The notes below the pieces were generated by a model. It saw only the letters and a list, made by a program, of their open reading frames with translations, did no database searches and was not told the origin of the DNA. The translations under genes were made by a program, and so were the position numbers. From Maribacter vaceletii (lineage in GTDB: Bacteria; Bacteroidota; Bacteroidia; Flavobacteriales; Flavobacteriaceae), in the NCBI RefSeq assembly GCF_003634105.1, contig NZ_RBIQ01000007.1:806001-870000 (forward strand): a DNA stretch of 64,000 bases, in the 5' to 3' direction. Within the stretch, counting starts at the first letter, position 1. Each line of letters opens with the position of its first letter. Shown piece after piece: positions 25,435-35,176 of the stretch.

Positions 25435-25878
25435 TTAATTTCTCTTTTTACTAAAAAAACGTTTTAATAGTTCAGAAGCTTCTTCTGCCAATAATCCTCC
25501 TTCTATTTTTGTTTTAGGATGTAATTTAGTGCCTAAAGCTCTGCAACCCCTCTCCAAATCTGTTGCAGCAAACACAATTCTAGAAATTTGGCTCCAATAT
25601 AATGCTCCTGCACACATTTGGCATGGCTCTAAAGTAACATACAAGGTACATTCTTTTAAATATTTACCGCCTAAAAAATTAGCTGCAGAAGTAATGGCTT
25701 GCATTTCTGCATGTGCAGTAACATCATTCAATTGTTCTGTAAGATTATGTGCTCTAGCTATAATTTTATCTTTAACTACAATAATTGCACCTACAGGAAC
25801 TTCTCCTTTATCATACGCTTCTTCTGCTTCTTGCAAAGCCTTTTTCATGTAATAGGTATCATCAAAAGGTTGGATCAT
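25435..25878 (-). CDS. tadA: tRNA-specific adenosine deaminase TadA-like
   Basis: The 147-aa zinc deaminase has HAEMQAI (catalytic His-Ala-Glu, near residue 56) and PCQMCAGALYWSQI (Cys ligands near 86). TadA converts A34 of tRNA-Arg(ACG) to inosine. Length and the EVPVGAIIVVKDKII strand fit TadA rather than cytidine deaminase. Stop lies 17 bp from the convergent csp stop. A start 10 codons later (MKKALQEAE) is possible. Confidence 0.92.
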   Translation of the reverse strand: MIQPFDDTYYMKKALQEAEEAYDKGEVPVGAIIVVKDKIIARAHNLTEQLNDVTAHAEMQAITSAANFLGGKYLKECTLYVTLEPCQMCAGALYWSQISRIVFAATDLERGCRALGTKLHPKTKIEGGLLAEEASELLKRFFSKKRN

Positions 25879-25977
25879 ATTGTAAATTTAATTCAAGAAT
25901 AATAAAAAAAGTAGGCTTTATAAAATAATGAAGAGCATAAGGTAAACTCTATATTTAATATACCGTCATAAAAACCG

Positions 25978-25985
25978 TAATTTTG
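25978..25985 (+). promoter_or_regulatory. -7 element (TAATTTTG) of dxs
   Basis: TAATTTTG matches TAnnTTTG exactly, 20 bp before the ATG at 26006. Confidence 0.5.
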
Positions 25986-26005
25986 TTACCTTAACTAATG
26001 TGGGC

Positions 26006-27781
26006 ATGCCTAAAACTTTATTATCAACTATAAATTCTCCAAACGATCTTAAAAGATTAGCACAAGAGCAATTACCACAATTAGCGCAAGAAATACGTAG
26101 TTTTATCATTACAATTGTTGCTACTAAAGAAGGACATTTAGGGGCAAGTTTAGGAGTGGTAGAGCTCACTATTGCATTACATTATGTTTTTAACACCCCT
26201 ATAGATAATCTTATTTGGGATGTGGGGCATCAAGCCTACGGGCATAAAATACTTACCGGCAGAAAAGATGTTTTTGAAACCAACAGGCAACTAAATGGCA
26301 TAAGTGGTTTTCCTAAAATTGACGAAAGTATTTATGATGCTTTTGGAACAGGGCATAGTTCTACTTCTATTTCGGCCATATTAGGTATGGCAATTGCAGC
26401 AAATATTAAAGGAGATATAACTAAAAATCATATTGCAGTAATTGGTGATGCTTCTATTGCTAGTGGAATGGCTTTTGAAGGGCTTAACCATGGTGGAGTT
26501 ACCAATGCTAATGTTCTAATTATTTTAAATGATAATGCTATTGGTATTGACCCTAGCGTAGGTGCTTTAAAAAAATACCTTACTAATGTTAAAAAAGGAA
26601 CAGCAAAGGACGAAAATATTTTTGAATGCTTAAACTTTAATTATACGGGCCCTATAGATGGTCATAATATAAATGATTTAATAAAAGAGTTAAAACGCTT
26701 ACAAAATATAAAAGGCCCCAAATTATTACATGTTATTACCACTAAAGGCAAAGGATTAAAACAAGCTGAAGAAAACCAAGTTACCTACCATGCTCCAGGA
26801 AAGTTTAACAAAACTACTGGAGATTTAATTCCTAAAAACAATTTAGTACAAGCTCCAAAATACCAAGATGTTTTTGGACATACTATTGTAGAACTAGCTC
26901 TTAATAATAAAAATATTGTAGGTATTACACCTGCAATGCCAACAGGAAGTTCTTTAAAATATATGATGGAAAAAATTCCTGACCGTGCTTTTGATGTTGG
27001 TATTGCAGAACAACATGCTGTAACCTTAGCTGCAGGTATGGTAAAAGAAGGACTTATACCCTTTTGTAATATTTATTCTACCTTTTTACAAAGAGCCTAT
27101 GACCAAGTTATACATGATGTTGCTCTACAGAACCTACCTGTTATTTTTTGTTTAGACCGTGCTGGTTTGGTTGGCCAAGATGGTGCAACACATCATGGAA
27201 TTTATGATATAGCATTTTTAAGATGCATTCCAAATCTTATTATTTTTGCTCCTTTAAATGAAATAGAATTACGAAATATAATGTACACTGCTCAATTAGG
27301 ACTAAAACATCCAATTGCAATTAGATACCCTAGAGGAAGAGGTGAAAATGTTGATTGGAAAAAGAAATTTAAAAAAATTAACATAGGAAGTTCCCAAGAA
27401 TTAAAAAAAGGCACAAAAATTGCTGTAATCTCCACTGGAACAATCGGAAATTTAGTTTCAAAAGTTATAAATGATTTAGATTCTAATACAGAAATTGGTC
27501 ACTATTCTATGCCATTTATAAAACCTTTAGACACTAATAGGCTAAAAAGTATCTGTACAAATTATGAGGCTATTATTAGTATAGAAGATGGTTGTATAAG
27601 CGGCGGATTTGGTAGTGCCATTTCTGAATTTGTTTTAGATAATACGTATAAAAACACGATTAAAATACTTGGAGTTCCTGATGTTTTTATTGAGCACGGC
27701 AGCCTAGAAGAATTACATAAAATAGCTAAAATTGACTATACAACCATTAAAAAGAGCATAAATGAATTACGCTTATCTTAA
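26006..27781 (+). CDS. dxs: 1-deoxy-D-xylulose-5-phosphate synthase
   Basis: The 591-aa enzyme makes DXP from pyruvate and glyceraldehyde-3-phosphate with thiamine diphosphate, the entry step of the MEP isoprenoid pathway. Motifs: IWDVGHQAYGHKILTGR near 70, the ThDP site GDASIASGMAFEGLNH near 145 with a distal Asn (LNDN near 175), and DVGIAEQHAVTLAAGM near 330 with the catalytic Glu. A GTG two codons earlier is possible, but the ATG fits better. It is shorter than E. coli Dxs (620 aa), as in related Bacteroidota. The 3' end overlaps the next gene by 20 bp. Confidence 0.95.
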   Translation: MPKTLLSTINSPNDLKRLAQEQLPQLAQEIRSFIITIVATKEGHLGASLGVVELTIALHYVFNTPIDNLIWDVGHQAYGHKILTGRKDVFETNRQLNGISGFPKIDESIYDAFGTGHSSTSISAILGMAIAANIKGDITKNHIAVIGDASIASGMAFEGLNHGGVTNANVLIILNDNAIGIDPSVGALKKYLTNVKKGTAKDENIFECLNFNYTGPIDGHNINDLIKELKRLQNIKGPKLLHVITTKGKGLKQAEENQVTYHAPGKFNKTTGDLIPKNNLVQAPKYQDVFGHTIVELALNNKNIVGITPAMPTGSSLKYMMEKIPDRAFDVGIAEQHAVTLAAGMVKEGLIPFCNIYSTFLQRAYDQVIHDVALQNLPVIFCLDRAGLVGQDGATHHGIYDIAFLRCIPNLIIFAPLNEIELRNIMYTAQLGLKHPIAIRYPRGRGENVDWKKKFKKINIGSSQELKKGTKIAVISTGTIGNLVSKVINDLDSNTEIGHYSMPFIKPLDTNRLKSICTNYEAIISIEDGCISGGFGSAISEFVLDNTYKNTIKILGVPDVFIEHGSLEELHKIAKIDYTTIKKSINELRLS

Positions 27782-28880
27782 AAAACTAGTCCAAAAAATA
27801 GTTCTAGCTTTATTTTTAATAACATTTTCCCTACCCTCTTTTTCTCAAGATTCTCTTGCCACAACTTCAGAAATAGATACTACAATAATTAATACTATTG
27901 TTATTAGAAAAAATCAAGAAAAAATTAAGCATATTCCAAGGGGAGCGCACTTAACAAACCCTTATATTTCTTTTAAAAAAACAAAACCTTTAGCTAAAAA
28001 ATTTAAAAGATTTAGAATTCCATCTTTCTGGATTAAGAAAAACCAATTAGGAATCAGAGTAAGTGAAGTTGCTTTTGTAAACTGGAATGCAGGTGGTAAC
28101 AACTCTATTAGTGGTCTTGGCAGTCTTAAATTTGAAAGAAATTATAAATTTAGGTATGTACAATGGGATAATGAGTTAGAGTTAAGATACGGTCTAAACG
28201 CACAGGAAGACCAGAAATTAAGAAAAACGGATGATAACATAAGAATGAGTTCTACATTTGGGTATAGAAGAGATACTATAAGTAATTGGTACTATTCTGT
28301 AAAAGCAAATCTTAGAACACAATTTTCTAATGGGTATAAATATCCTGATAGAACTACTCCTATTTCTAGGTTTATGGCTCCAGGTTATTTCTTCTTTGGT
28401 GCCGGGACATCGTATATTACTCCAGATCAAAAATTTAATTTATACATATCTCCACTAACATTAAAGTCTACCTATGTTTTAGACCAAAGACTTGCAGACA
28501 AAGGTGCTTTTGGGGTTAAAAAAGCTACTTTAGATACTAATGGAAATATAATAACACCAGGGGAAACCGTTTTTGTAGAACTTGGTTTTTTATTAACCAA
28601 TACTTGGCAAACCAACATTGCTAAAAATGTAAAAATGAAGCATAGGCTTTCTCTATATACAGATTACCTAACTAGTTTTGGTAATGTAGATGTAGACTGG
28701 GAATTAAATATTGACTTAAAAGTAAATAAATACATAAAAGCTAATATTGGAACTCATATTATTTATGATGACGATATTCTTTTTGATGAAGTTAAAGAAA
28801 ATGGTGTTGTCGTAGATGCTGGTATCCCTAGAATACAGTTTAAACAATTATTAGGTGTGGGTGTTTCTTATGATTTTTAG
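27762..28880 (+). CDS. DUF3078 outer-membrane beta-barrel-like protein
   Basis: The 372-aa protein has a signal peptide (about residues 1-29, ending LPSFSQ), a short polar region, and from about residue 100 alternating amphipathic strands with SEVAFVNWNAGGNNSISGL, the mark of DUF3078. The C-terminal residue is Phe after a Tyr-rich strand (VGVSYDF), as in outer-membrane barrels. It overlaps dxs by 20 bp, so it is translated from the same mRNA. The role is unknown; coupling to dxs is recurrent in this group as far as I recall, but I cannot verify it. Stop overlaps the convergent dgt stop by 4 bp. Confidence 0.82.
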   Translation: MNYAYLKKLVQKIVLALFLITFSLPSFSQDSLATTSEIDTTIINTIVIRKNQEKIKHIPRGAHLTNPYISFKKTKPLAKKFKRFRIPSFWIKKNQLGIRVSEVAFVNWNAGGNNSISGLGSLKFERNYKFRYVQWDNELELRYGLNAQEDQKLRKTDDNIRMSSTFGYRRDTISNWYYSVKANLRTQFSNGYKYPDRTTPISRFMAPGYFFFGAGTSYITPDQKFNLYISPLTLKSTYVLDQRLADKGAFGVKKATLDTNGNIITPGETVFVELGFLLTNTWQTNIAKNVKMKHRLSLYTDYLTSFGNVDVDWELNIDLKVNKYIKANIGTHIIYDDDILFDEVKENGVVVDAGIPRIQFKQLLGVGVSYDF

Positions 28881-30223
28881 TTTAGTTGCTTCCCCATTAT
28901 TTTATTATGAATATGTACCGCAGCACTATCAGAAAGGCTAGCTACATAACAACATGTATTTAATAAAATATTATAAAGAGAAATTTCTGTACGCTGGTAA
29001 AACTTAGGCAAAGTACTTATCATTAACCTGTCGTAGTTAGATGCCTTGTTTTCTTTTTCATTTATAAGAGCAGAAGAATACACGTCTAATATATCTGAGA
29101 TTATTTTATACCCCGCTATCTCCTTTTCTATAACTTCCTGTGCCTTATATACCTTATTTACACTTAATGTAATTATATCTTTAATTTGTGCAGCATAAGT
29201 ACTTTTATCTAATAATGACACATGAAAATCCCCTTTAAGAATGGCATCTTCATTAGTAATAAATATATCTATTGCATCTGTAATTAATGTATTTATTGCC
29301 AAAGCACGTAAATAACTTAAACGATCTTCTCTATAGACTAAAGAATTATACTTCTTAGTATTAATACTATCTTTTACTAGCTTAATTAAATACTCTAAAG
29401 CATAATCCTCAGAAATTAATCCAAGATTAATACCGTCTTCAAAATCTATAATGGTATAACAAATATCATCCGCAGCTTCTACTAAGAAAGTTAATGGGTG
29501 CCTTGCATAAGAAACCTTATCACCATTTCTTGTTTGCTTAAGGCCTAACTCATTTGCAACATTAATAAATGCTTCTTTTTCACTTTGAAAAAAACCAAAT
29601 TTTTTATCTGCAATATGTTTTGTAGGCTTTTTAGGAAGCGATTCTTTTGGATATTTCATAAAAGCACCCAAAGTAGCATAACTAAGGCGTAATCCTCCGG
29701 AAACACCTTCTTTAGATTCTGTTAGGAGTTTAAAACCATTAGCATTACCTTCAAAATCTATAATATCTTGATATTCTTTTTTAGATAAAACCGACTGGTA
29801 TTTTTTTCCAGCTCCAGTTTTAAAAAATTCCCCAATAGATTTTTCTCCACTGTGTCCAAAAGGTGGGTTCCCAATATCATGAGATAAGGCAGCTGCAGCA
29901 ACAATAGCTCCAAAATCATTGAATTTATACCCATGTATTTCACTTAAATACGGATGCTTTTCTACTATTTTTTTTCCAGCAATTCTACCTAAACTACGTC
30001 CCACAACAGAAACTTCTAAACTATGCGTAAGTCTTGTATGCACAAAATCGGTTTTAGACAAAGGAATAACTTGTGTTTTATCTTGTAAACTCCTAAAGGC
30101 CTTAGAAAATATTATACGATCATAATCTACTTCAAAACCAAGTCTAGTTTCATCTTGCTCTTTACGTAACCTTTTAAAAGTATCTCCTTGTCTTTTTAAT
30201 GATAATAATTGCTCCCAGTGCAT
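28877..30223 (-). CDS. dgt: deoxyguanosinetriphosphate triphosphohydrolase-like HD protein
   Basis: The 448-aa HD-domain enzyme hydrolyses dNTPs to nucleosides and triphosphate. Motifs are VHTRLTHSLEVSVVGRSLG near residue 62 (first His), AAALSHDIGNPPFGHSGEK near 112 (the HD pair) and a C-terminal helical region with FLVEAADDICYTIIDFEDG near 250 carrying a further Asp. Length matches type 1 dGTPases of about 440-500 aa. It probably controls dNTP pools; a related activity in phage defence is known for some dGTPases, but nothing here indicates that. Confidence 0.92.
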   Translation of the reverse strand: MHWEQLLSLKRQGDTFKRLRKEQDETRLGFEVDYDRIIFSKAFRSLQDKTQVIPLSKTDFVHTRLTHSLEVSVVGRSLGRIAGKKIVEKHPYLSEIHGYKFNDFGAIVAAAALSHDIGNPPFGHSGEKSIGEFFKTGAGKKYQSVLSKKEYQDIIDFEGNANGFKLLTESKEGVSGGLRLSYATLGAFMKYPKESLPKKPTKHIADKKFGFFQSEKEAFINVANELGLKQTRNGDKVSYARHPLTFLVEAADDICYTIIDFEDGINLGLISEDYALEYLIKLVKDSINTKKYNSLVYREDRLSYLRALAINTLITDAIDIFITNEDAILKGDFHVSLLDKSTYAAQIKDIITLSVNKVYKAQEVIEKEIAGYKIISDILDVYSSALINEKENKASNYDRLMISTLPKFYQRTEISLYNILLNTCCYVASLSDSAAVHIHNKIMGKQLN

Positions 30224-30465
30224 TGTAAAATTTTATAATATGCAAGTTACATTTTACAAAATAGTAATGCTAATAAAAAACAGTATTAACTTAATTGATA
30301 AAAATACCAACTCATTTTTTTGCAAAAACGAGACTTCTTTTTCTTAAAAAATGATACATTTATATATATTAATAACTATCAAATTTATTGAAAAATATAA
30401 CCTTTAGATAACACTGCAATCTAACTTCTTTTAGATATTTGCCGATTTATTTCTTTACAAAATTT

Positions 30466-32763
30466 ATGGATAATGTTTACTTAATAATGATTGTGGCACT
30501 TGCTTTTTTAGCAATTGCAGATTTAGTGGTCGGAGTTAGTAATGATGCTGTAAATTTTTTAAATTCTGCTATTGGCTCTAAAGCTATTTCATTTAAAACC
30601 ATAATGATTGTAGCTAGTATTGGTATTGCCTGTGGTGCCATTTTTTCTAGTGGTATGATGGAGGTTGCTCGTAAAGACATCTTTAATCCTGGTGAGTTTT
30701 ATTTTAATGAAATCATGTTCATATTCATGGCTGTTATGATTACAGACATTTTGTTGTTAGATTTCTTTAACACCTTAGGAATGCCTACCTCTACAACCGT
30801 TTCCATAGTTTTTGAATTACTAGGTGCTGCAGTTGCAATGGCTTTAATTAAAATTGCAAATAATAATGGCGCCTTTTCTGAAGTAGTACAATATATAAAT
30901 ACTGAAAAAGCTGTTATAATTATAGCTGGTATTGTACTATCTATATTAATTGCTTTTACAATAGGTGCTCTTGTACAATGGCTAACTAGGCTATTAATTT
31001 CTTTTGATTTTAAGAAAAAACCTAAATGGGTAGGTGCAGTTTTTGGAGGTATTGCTTTAACTGCAATTTCTTATTTTATACTTATTGAGGGTATTAAGGG
31101 AACTACACTGGTACAGCATAGCTTTAAAATAATAGGAAACATTACTCTTGAATCATTTATAGAACAAAAACCTTTTTTAATTATTTTTTCTACATTTTCT
31201 GTTCTTATTGCTTTATCGTTCTTATTAATATCTTTTACTAAAATTAATATTTACAAGCTAATAATTACAGTAGGTACTTTTGCCTTAGCGCTTGCTTTTG
31301 CAGGTAATGATTTAATGAATTTTATAGGTGTTCCTATTGCTGCTTGGCAATCTTATGAAGCTTGGGAAGCTTCAGGGGTTTTAGCAACAAAGTTTAGTAT
31401 GGAAATACTGTCCCAAAAAGTTCCTACACCAAACATATTACTTTTTATTGCTGGCATTATTATGGTTGTTACTCTTTGGTTTTCTAGTAAAGCAAAGGCT
31501 GTTGTTAAAACATCCATAGATTTATCTAGCCAAGAAAGAATAAAAGAACGTTTTCAACCTAATTTTATTTCTCGCTCATTAGTTAGGTTTGCAGTTAATA
31601 CTTCTGAAATTTTCACCAGTATTTTGTCAAAAAATATGCAAGACAAAATAGAAATTCAATTTACAAAAACAGCCCCAATTATATCTAAAGACAAACCGCA
31701 AGATTTACCAGCTTTTGACATGGTACGTGCAGCTGTAAACTTAATGGTTGCAGGTATATTAATTTCTATAGCAACTTCTTTTAAACTACCCTTATCTACT
31801 ACATACGTTACATTTATGGTAGGTATGGGAACATCATTAGCAGATAGAGCATGGGGAGCAGAAAGCGCTGTATATAGAGTAGCTGGAGTATTAAATGTTA
31901 TTGGCGGTTGGTTTGGTACTGCTTTAATTGCCTTTATAGCATCTGGAGGTATTTTAACCATAATCTATTTTGGAAAAGGGGTAGCTATTACGATCTTACT
32001 TTTTGCCGTATTTTTCTTATTGTTAAGAAGCTACATTTCCTATAACAGAAAAAACAAAATTCTTAAAGAAGAAGATAGTTTAAGTAAAGCGGAAAGTAGC
32101 TCTATACAAGGTGTTATAGAAGAAAGTGCACATAATGTTGCAAGAGTAGTTAAAAGGGCAAATAAAATATTTACAACAAGCTTTAATAGCCTTGCAAAAC
32201 AAGATTTAGAAACGCTTAAAAAGAATAAAAAAGGTGTTGTACGGCTTTCTGAAGAAATAGACGATTTAAGAGACCATATTTTTTATTTTATAAAAAATTT
32301 AGATGAAGCAAGTGTTGGCGCTAGTAATTTCTACATCAATATACTAGGCTATTTACAAGCCATGACACAATCTTTAGAATATATTGCTAAAGTTACACAC
32401 AAACACATTAGCAACAATCACAAAAAATTAAAATATAACCAAATTAAAGAGCTAAAAGAAATAGAGATTGAGTTAATAAAATTATTTACGGATACACAGA
32501 TAGTATTTGAGAATAGGTCTTTTGAAGAAATTGAAAGTATTGTTAAACACAAAAACAATCTTTTTAATTTAGTTTCAGAGAAAATAGAAAAACAAGTAGC
32601 AAGAACAAGGACAGAAGAATCTAGTCCTAAAAACACTACTTTATATTTTACACTACTACTAGAAACTAAAGATTTAATAACTGCAACAATGAACCTATTA
32701 GAATCTTATTATAAAGAACATGATAGCTCTGTAAAACCTGCAACTATAGATAAAGATTTTTAA
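30466..32763 (+). CDS. PiT-family inorganic phosphate transporter with C-terminal PhoU-like domain
   Basis: The predicted protein has about 765 residues from ATG 30466; a longer frame opens at a TTG at 30439 but adds no conserved sequence. The two PHO4 signatures are VVGVSNDAVNFLNSAIGSKA near residue 20 and AFAGNDLMNFIGVPIAAWQ near 280. About ten spans occupy residues 1-540 with a hydrophilic loop near 345-405. The last 230 residues are a soluble helical region resembling PhoU/DUF47. Transport is expected to be coupled to H+ or Na+. The fusion of a PhoU-like part to the transporter suggests built-in regulation. Confidence 0.9.
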   Translation: MDNVYLIMIVALAFLAIADLVVGVSNDAVNFLNSAIGSKAISFKTIMIVASIGIACGAIFSSGMMEVARKDIFNPGEFYFNEIMFIFMAVMITDILLLDFFNTLGMPTSTTVSIVFELLGAAVAMALIKIANNNGAFSEVVQYINTEKAVIIIAGIVLSILIAFTIGALVQWLTRLLISFDFKKKPKWVGAVFGGIALTAISYFILIEGIKGTTLVQHSFKIIGNITLESFIEQKPFLIIFSTFSVLIALSFLLISFTKINIYKLIITVGTFALALAFAGNDLMNFIGVPIAAWQSYEAWEASGVLATKFSMEILSQKVPTPNILLFIAGIIMVVTLWFSSKAKAVVKTSIDLSSQERIKERFQPNFISRSLVRFAVNTSEIFTSILSKNMQDKIEIQFTKTAPIISKDKPQDLPAFDMVRAAVNLMVAGILISIATSFKLPLSTTYVTFMVGMGTSLADRAWGAESAVYRVAGVLNVIGGWFGTALIAFIASGGILTIIYFGKGVAITILLFAVFFLLLRSYISYNRKNKILKEEDSLSKAESSSIQGVIEESAHNVARVVKRANKIFTTSFNSLAKQDLETLKKNKKGVVRLSEEIDDLRDHIFYFIKNLDEASVGASNFYINILGYLQAMTQSLEYIAKVTHKHISNNHKKLKYNQIKELKEIEIELIKLFTDTQIVFENRSFEEIESIVKHKNNLFNLVSEKIEKQVARTRTEESSPKNTTLYFTLLLETKDLITATMNLLESYYKEHDSSVKPATIDKDF

Positions 32764-32773
32764 TAAAAGATTT

Positions 32774-34240
32774 TTATTGTAAAGAAACTAGCTCTAAAGT
32801 GGTGGTGTACAATTCTCTGTTTTCCATTTTTGCTTTTAGCCAAGCGTAAAAACTCATTACATAAATATCTTCTTCGCGGTTATCTTTCCAATCAAAAGAA
32901 CGTTCTACTTTTTCTTTAAAAGATGATGTATTCACATTTTTAGGAGATTCATAATATGCTAGCGCTAACTGTATAAAAGTTAATACCCTTTCTTCTTTTA
33001 TTGCTATTAGCCTTTCTTTAAATTTAATTTTAAAACTCTTTACTCGCAATAAAACTAAATCTAGTTCATCTAATTCTATTACTAATAAAATTTCTAGCAT
33101 ACTCTTTTTTAATACCCATAACCAGCCCGCTTTTTTTTCATACCAAACATCACTATGATTTAATCTTTTTATAATTTGATACGCTGCTTTATATCTTTTT
33201 TGTTGAAAAAGACACATCATCTTTATTAACTGTATATCTAATGCTCCTGAGGAGTCTTTTTCTAAAATCTCCAAGGCTTTATCATGTTTTCCAGTATAAT
33301 TATAATTTAATCCTTTAAGCGTATTTAAATCCCCTAAAAAACGACGATAGTAAACCTTATTATTCCTCTTCATTTGTGCTTCCATTTTTTCTACAAAAAA
33401 CATAGAGCTCTTAAAGTTTTTATTCCTAAAATGTACCATTGCCATAACTTGTAAAATACCAATATGATAGTACAAATGTTTATGTGCCAAGGTTTCTTTG
33501 GTGCTCACTACAGCATATGCTTTTTCTATAAATGGCGTGACTCTATAATAATTACGCTGCAATTTTGCTGTTATAGAAGTTAAATTCATTAACTGATACA
33601 AGGATTTATAAGATAAGGAGGCATTTATAGATACATTAAATTTTGTAAATGCCTTTTCTACAATACCATCTAAAACAGGTAATGAATCTGTAATAAGCAT
33701 TTTTTCTTTAATTTCTGCATACGCCATATTTAATTTAAAATCTTTTTGAAAAGCCTCCATATTAAATATGGATGCCTTAAAAACTTCTTCTAAATTTAAA
33801 GAGGAATTACAGTGAGCATATTGTATTTTGGTATGGTAAATTTCATTTAGCAAAGAGTAATGATCTATAAAACTGGCTAACTTTTCTGCTTTAGCAAGGG
33901 TGTTATAACCAAGCTTGTATTCTTTTTGTTCTAAGAATAAACGGCTTACTACAAGTAATTTTATAACCTCTATCTCTTCAGAGGTTTCTCCTTCAAAACT
34001 TTTAGTAGCAATAAAATCAAGTAAACTATCTTGTAATCTTTTGCATAAAGCATGAAAAGCATTTTTATTTGGTTTACCATAGAGTTTAACATCTAAGGCG
34101 TTTGTCTCTCCTTTTAATAGATAATTAAATAAAATAATATTTTTAACATCTCCTCTACGATTCTTATTTTTTAACCATAAGACAAAATGCTGCCTATTTT
34201 CTATAGATAAAGAGTTAATAATTAAAATTATTTTATTCAT
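32774..34240 (-). CDS. TPR-like helical protein of a Bacteroidota-specific family
   Basis: The 488-aa protein has no signal peptide or membrane span. The N-terminus (IINSLSIENRQHFVLWLKNK, then ILFNYLLKGE and NAFHALCKRLQDSLLDFI) resembles a compact helical module seen at the start of many uncharacterised Bacteroidota proteins. The rest is pairs of helices with TPR-like spacing (for example HKHLYYHIGILQVMAMVHF and KNFKSSMFFVEKMEAQM near 265-295). It is probably a protein-protein interaction scaffold; function unknown. Its start directly abuts one copy of a 15-bp direct repeat described below. Confidence 0.75.
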   Translation of the reverse strand: MNKIILIINSLSIENRQHFVLWLKNKNRRGDVKNIILFNYLLKGETNALDVKLYGKPNKNAFHALCKRLQDSLLDFIATKSFEGETSEEIEVIKLLVVSRLFLEQKEYKLGYNTLAKAEKLASFIDHYSLLNEIYHTKIQYAHCNSSLNLEEVFKASIFNMEAFQKDFKLNMAYAEIKEKMLITDSLPVLDGIVEKAFTKFNVSINASLSYKSLYQLMNLTSITAKLQRNYYRVTPFIEKAYAVVSTKETLAHKHLYYHIGILQVMAMVHFRNKNFKSSMFFVEKMEAQMKRNNKVYYRRFLGDLNTLKGLNYNYTGKHDKALEILEKDSSGALDIQLIKMMCLFQQKRYKAAYQIIKRLNHSDVWYEKKAGWLWVLKKSMLEILLVIELDELDLVLLRVKSFKIKFKERLIAIKEERVLTFIQLALAYYESPKNVNTSSFKEKVERSFDWKDNREEDIYVMSFYAWLKAKMENRELYTTTLELVSLQ

Positions 34241-34320
34241 TTAATCGTAAGTAATTTAATTGCATAAATCATAAATATATGAATTTTATAATAAAATATT
34301 ATATATTTAATCATAAGTAA
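34240..34320. repeat. pair of 15-bp direct repeats between divergent genes
   Basis: TTTAATCGTAAGTAA (34240-34254) and TTTAATCATAAGTAA (34306-34320) differ by one base and are 66 bp apart; a weaker relative, ATAAATCATAAATAT, sits at about 34264. They flank the intergenic gap between the TPR-like gene and the YiaA/B-like gene and may be binding sites for a regulator of one or both. Confidence 0.45.
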
Positions 34321-34394
34321 ATTATATTTTTTGATTATTAAAAACTCTTTCACCGTTGCATCTTTGTACCATACTAAACATCAAAAAAAATAGT

Positions 34395-34862
34395 ATGGAA
34401 AATCAAATGTTTACAGAAACAAAAAAGAATACGCGATTAGAAAAAGAAAAAAAAGAGCAAGATTATGATTTAAAACCCACACCAGCTTTTATATCTGCAT
34501 CTTGGAGCGCCTTGCTTTTAGGAATGGTCTCTTTTTGTATTGGTCTATGGAATGCAGATATGCTATTGAATGAAAAAGGGTACTATTTTACCGTTCTTTT
34601 ATTTGGGCTATTCTCTGTAGTATCGGTACAAAAGAGTGTACGTGATAAAAAAGAAGGACTCCCCGTTACCGAAGCCTATTATGGTATTAGTTGGTTTACA
34701 ACTATAACCTCTATTGTGTTATTAGTTATTGGTCTTTGGAATGCAGATTTACTGTTAAGTGAAAAGGGCTTTTATGGCATGTCTTTTACCTTAAGTTTAT
34801 TCTCTGCCATTGCTGTACAAAAGAATACTCGTGACCTTAAATTTTTAGAGGAATTAGAATAG
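34395..34862 (+). CDS. YiaA/YiaB-family inner-membrane protein, tandem domain
   Basis: The predicted protein has 155 residues from ATG 34395; the frame continues 13 codons upstream without conserved sequence. After a charged N-terminus it has two copies of the YiaA/B two-helix unit, [20 protein letters not shown] with VQKSVRD, and [20 protein letters not shown] with VQKNTRD, showing internal duplication. Function of the family is unknown. Two hairpins downstream look like terminators. Confidence 0.88.
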   Translation: MENQMFTETKKNTRLEKEKKEQDYDLKPTPAFISASWSALLLGMVSFCIGLWNADMLLNEKGYYFTVLLFGLFSVVSVQKSVRDKKEGLPVTEAYYGISWFTTITSIVLLVIGLWNADLLLSEKGFYGMSFTLSLFSAIAVQKNTRDLKFLEELE

Positions 34863-34888
34863 AAAGTAATTTTTTATGAAAAAGCATT

Positions 34889-34958
34889 AAAACGTAATTC
34901 TAATAAATTGCGTTTTGATGTTTACCAAAAGGCAATTCTTGTATAAGGATTGCCTTTT
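34889..34958 (+). terminator. tandem hairpin terminators after the YiaA/B-like gene
   Basis: The first hairpin (34889-34916) pairs AAAACGTAATT with AATTGCGTTTT through one G-U. The second (34927-34958) pairs AAAAGGCAAT with ATTGCCTTTT around 12 bases. The second has the better stem and T-tail. Confidence 0.65.
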
Positions 34959-35176
34959 CCTATGTTTTTTAATACTAAAAATCGTTTAATACAACTTCAA
35001 TTATACTTTGTAATTTTATATTGATATTTCAGATTCTAACGCTACCATCATTATAACCAGAAACAATTTTTATTCTACCTTTTTTATTCCAAAAAAATGA
35101 CTATACAGGGCTTTCGTTTTAATGAAATAGTATCAAAAAATATATGATGAATAGCTTTATTAATTTAAGCATCTAA

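Noticed and set aside
25529-25852. 107-aa ORF on the plus strand
   Set aside because: It is antisense to tadA, which has intact zinc-site motifs.
28877-30223. dGTPase as a possible phage-defence gene
   Set aside because: It is a full-length housekeeping-type HD dGTPase between dxs/DUF3078 and a phosphate transporter, without any defence genes around.
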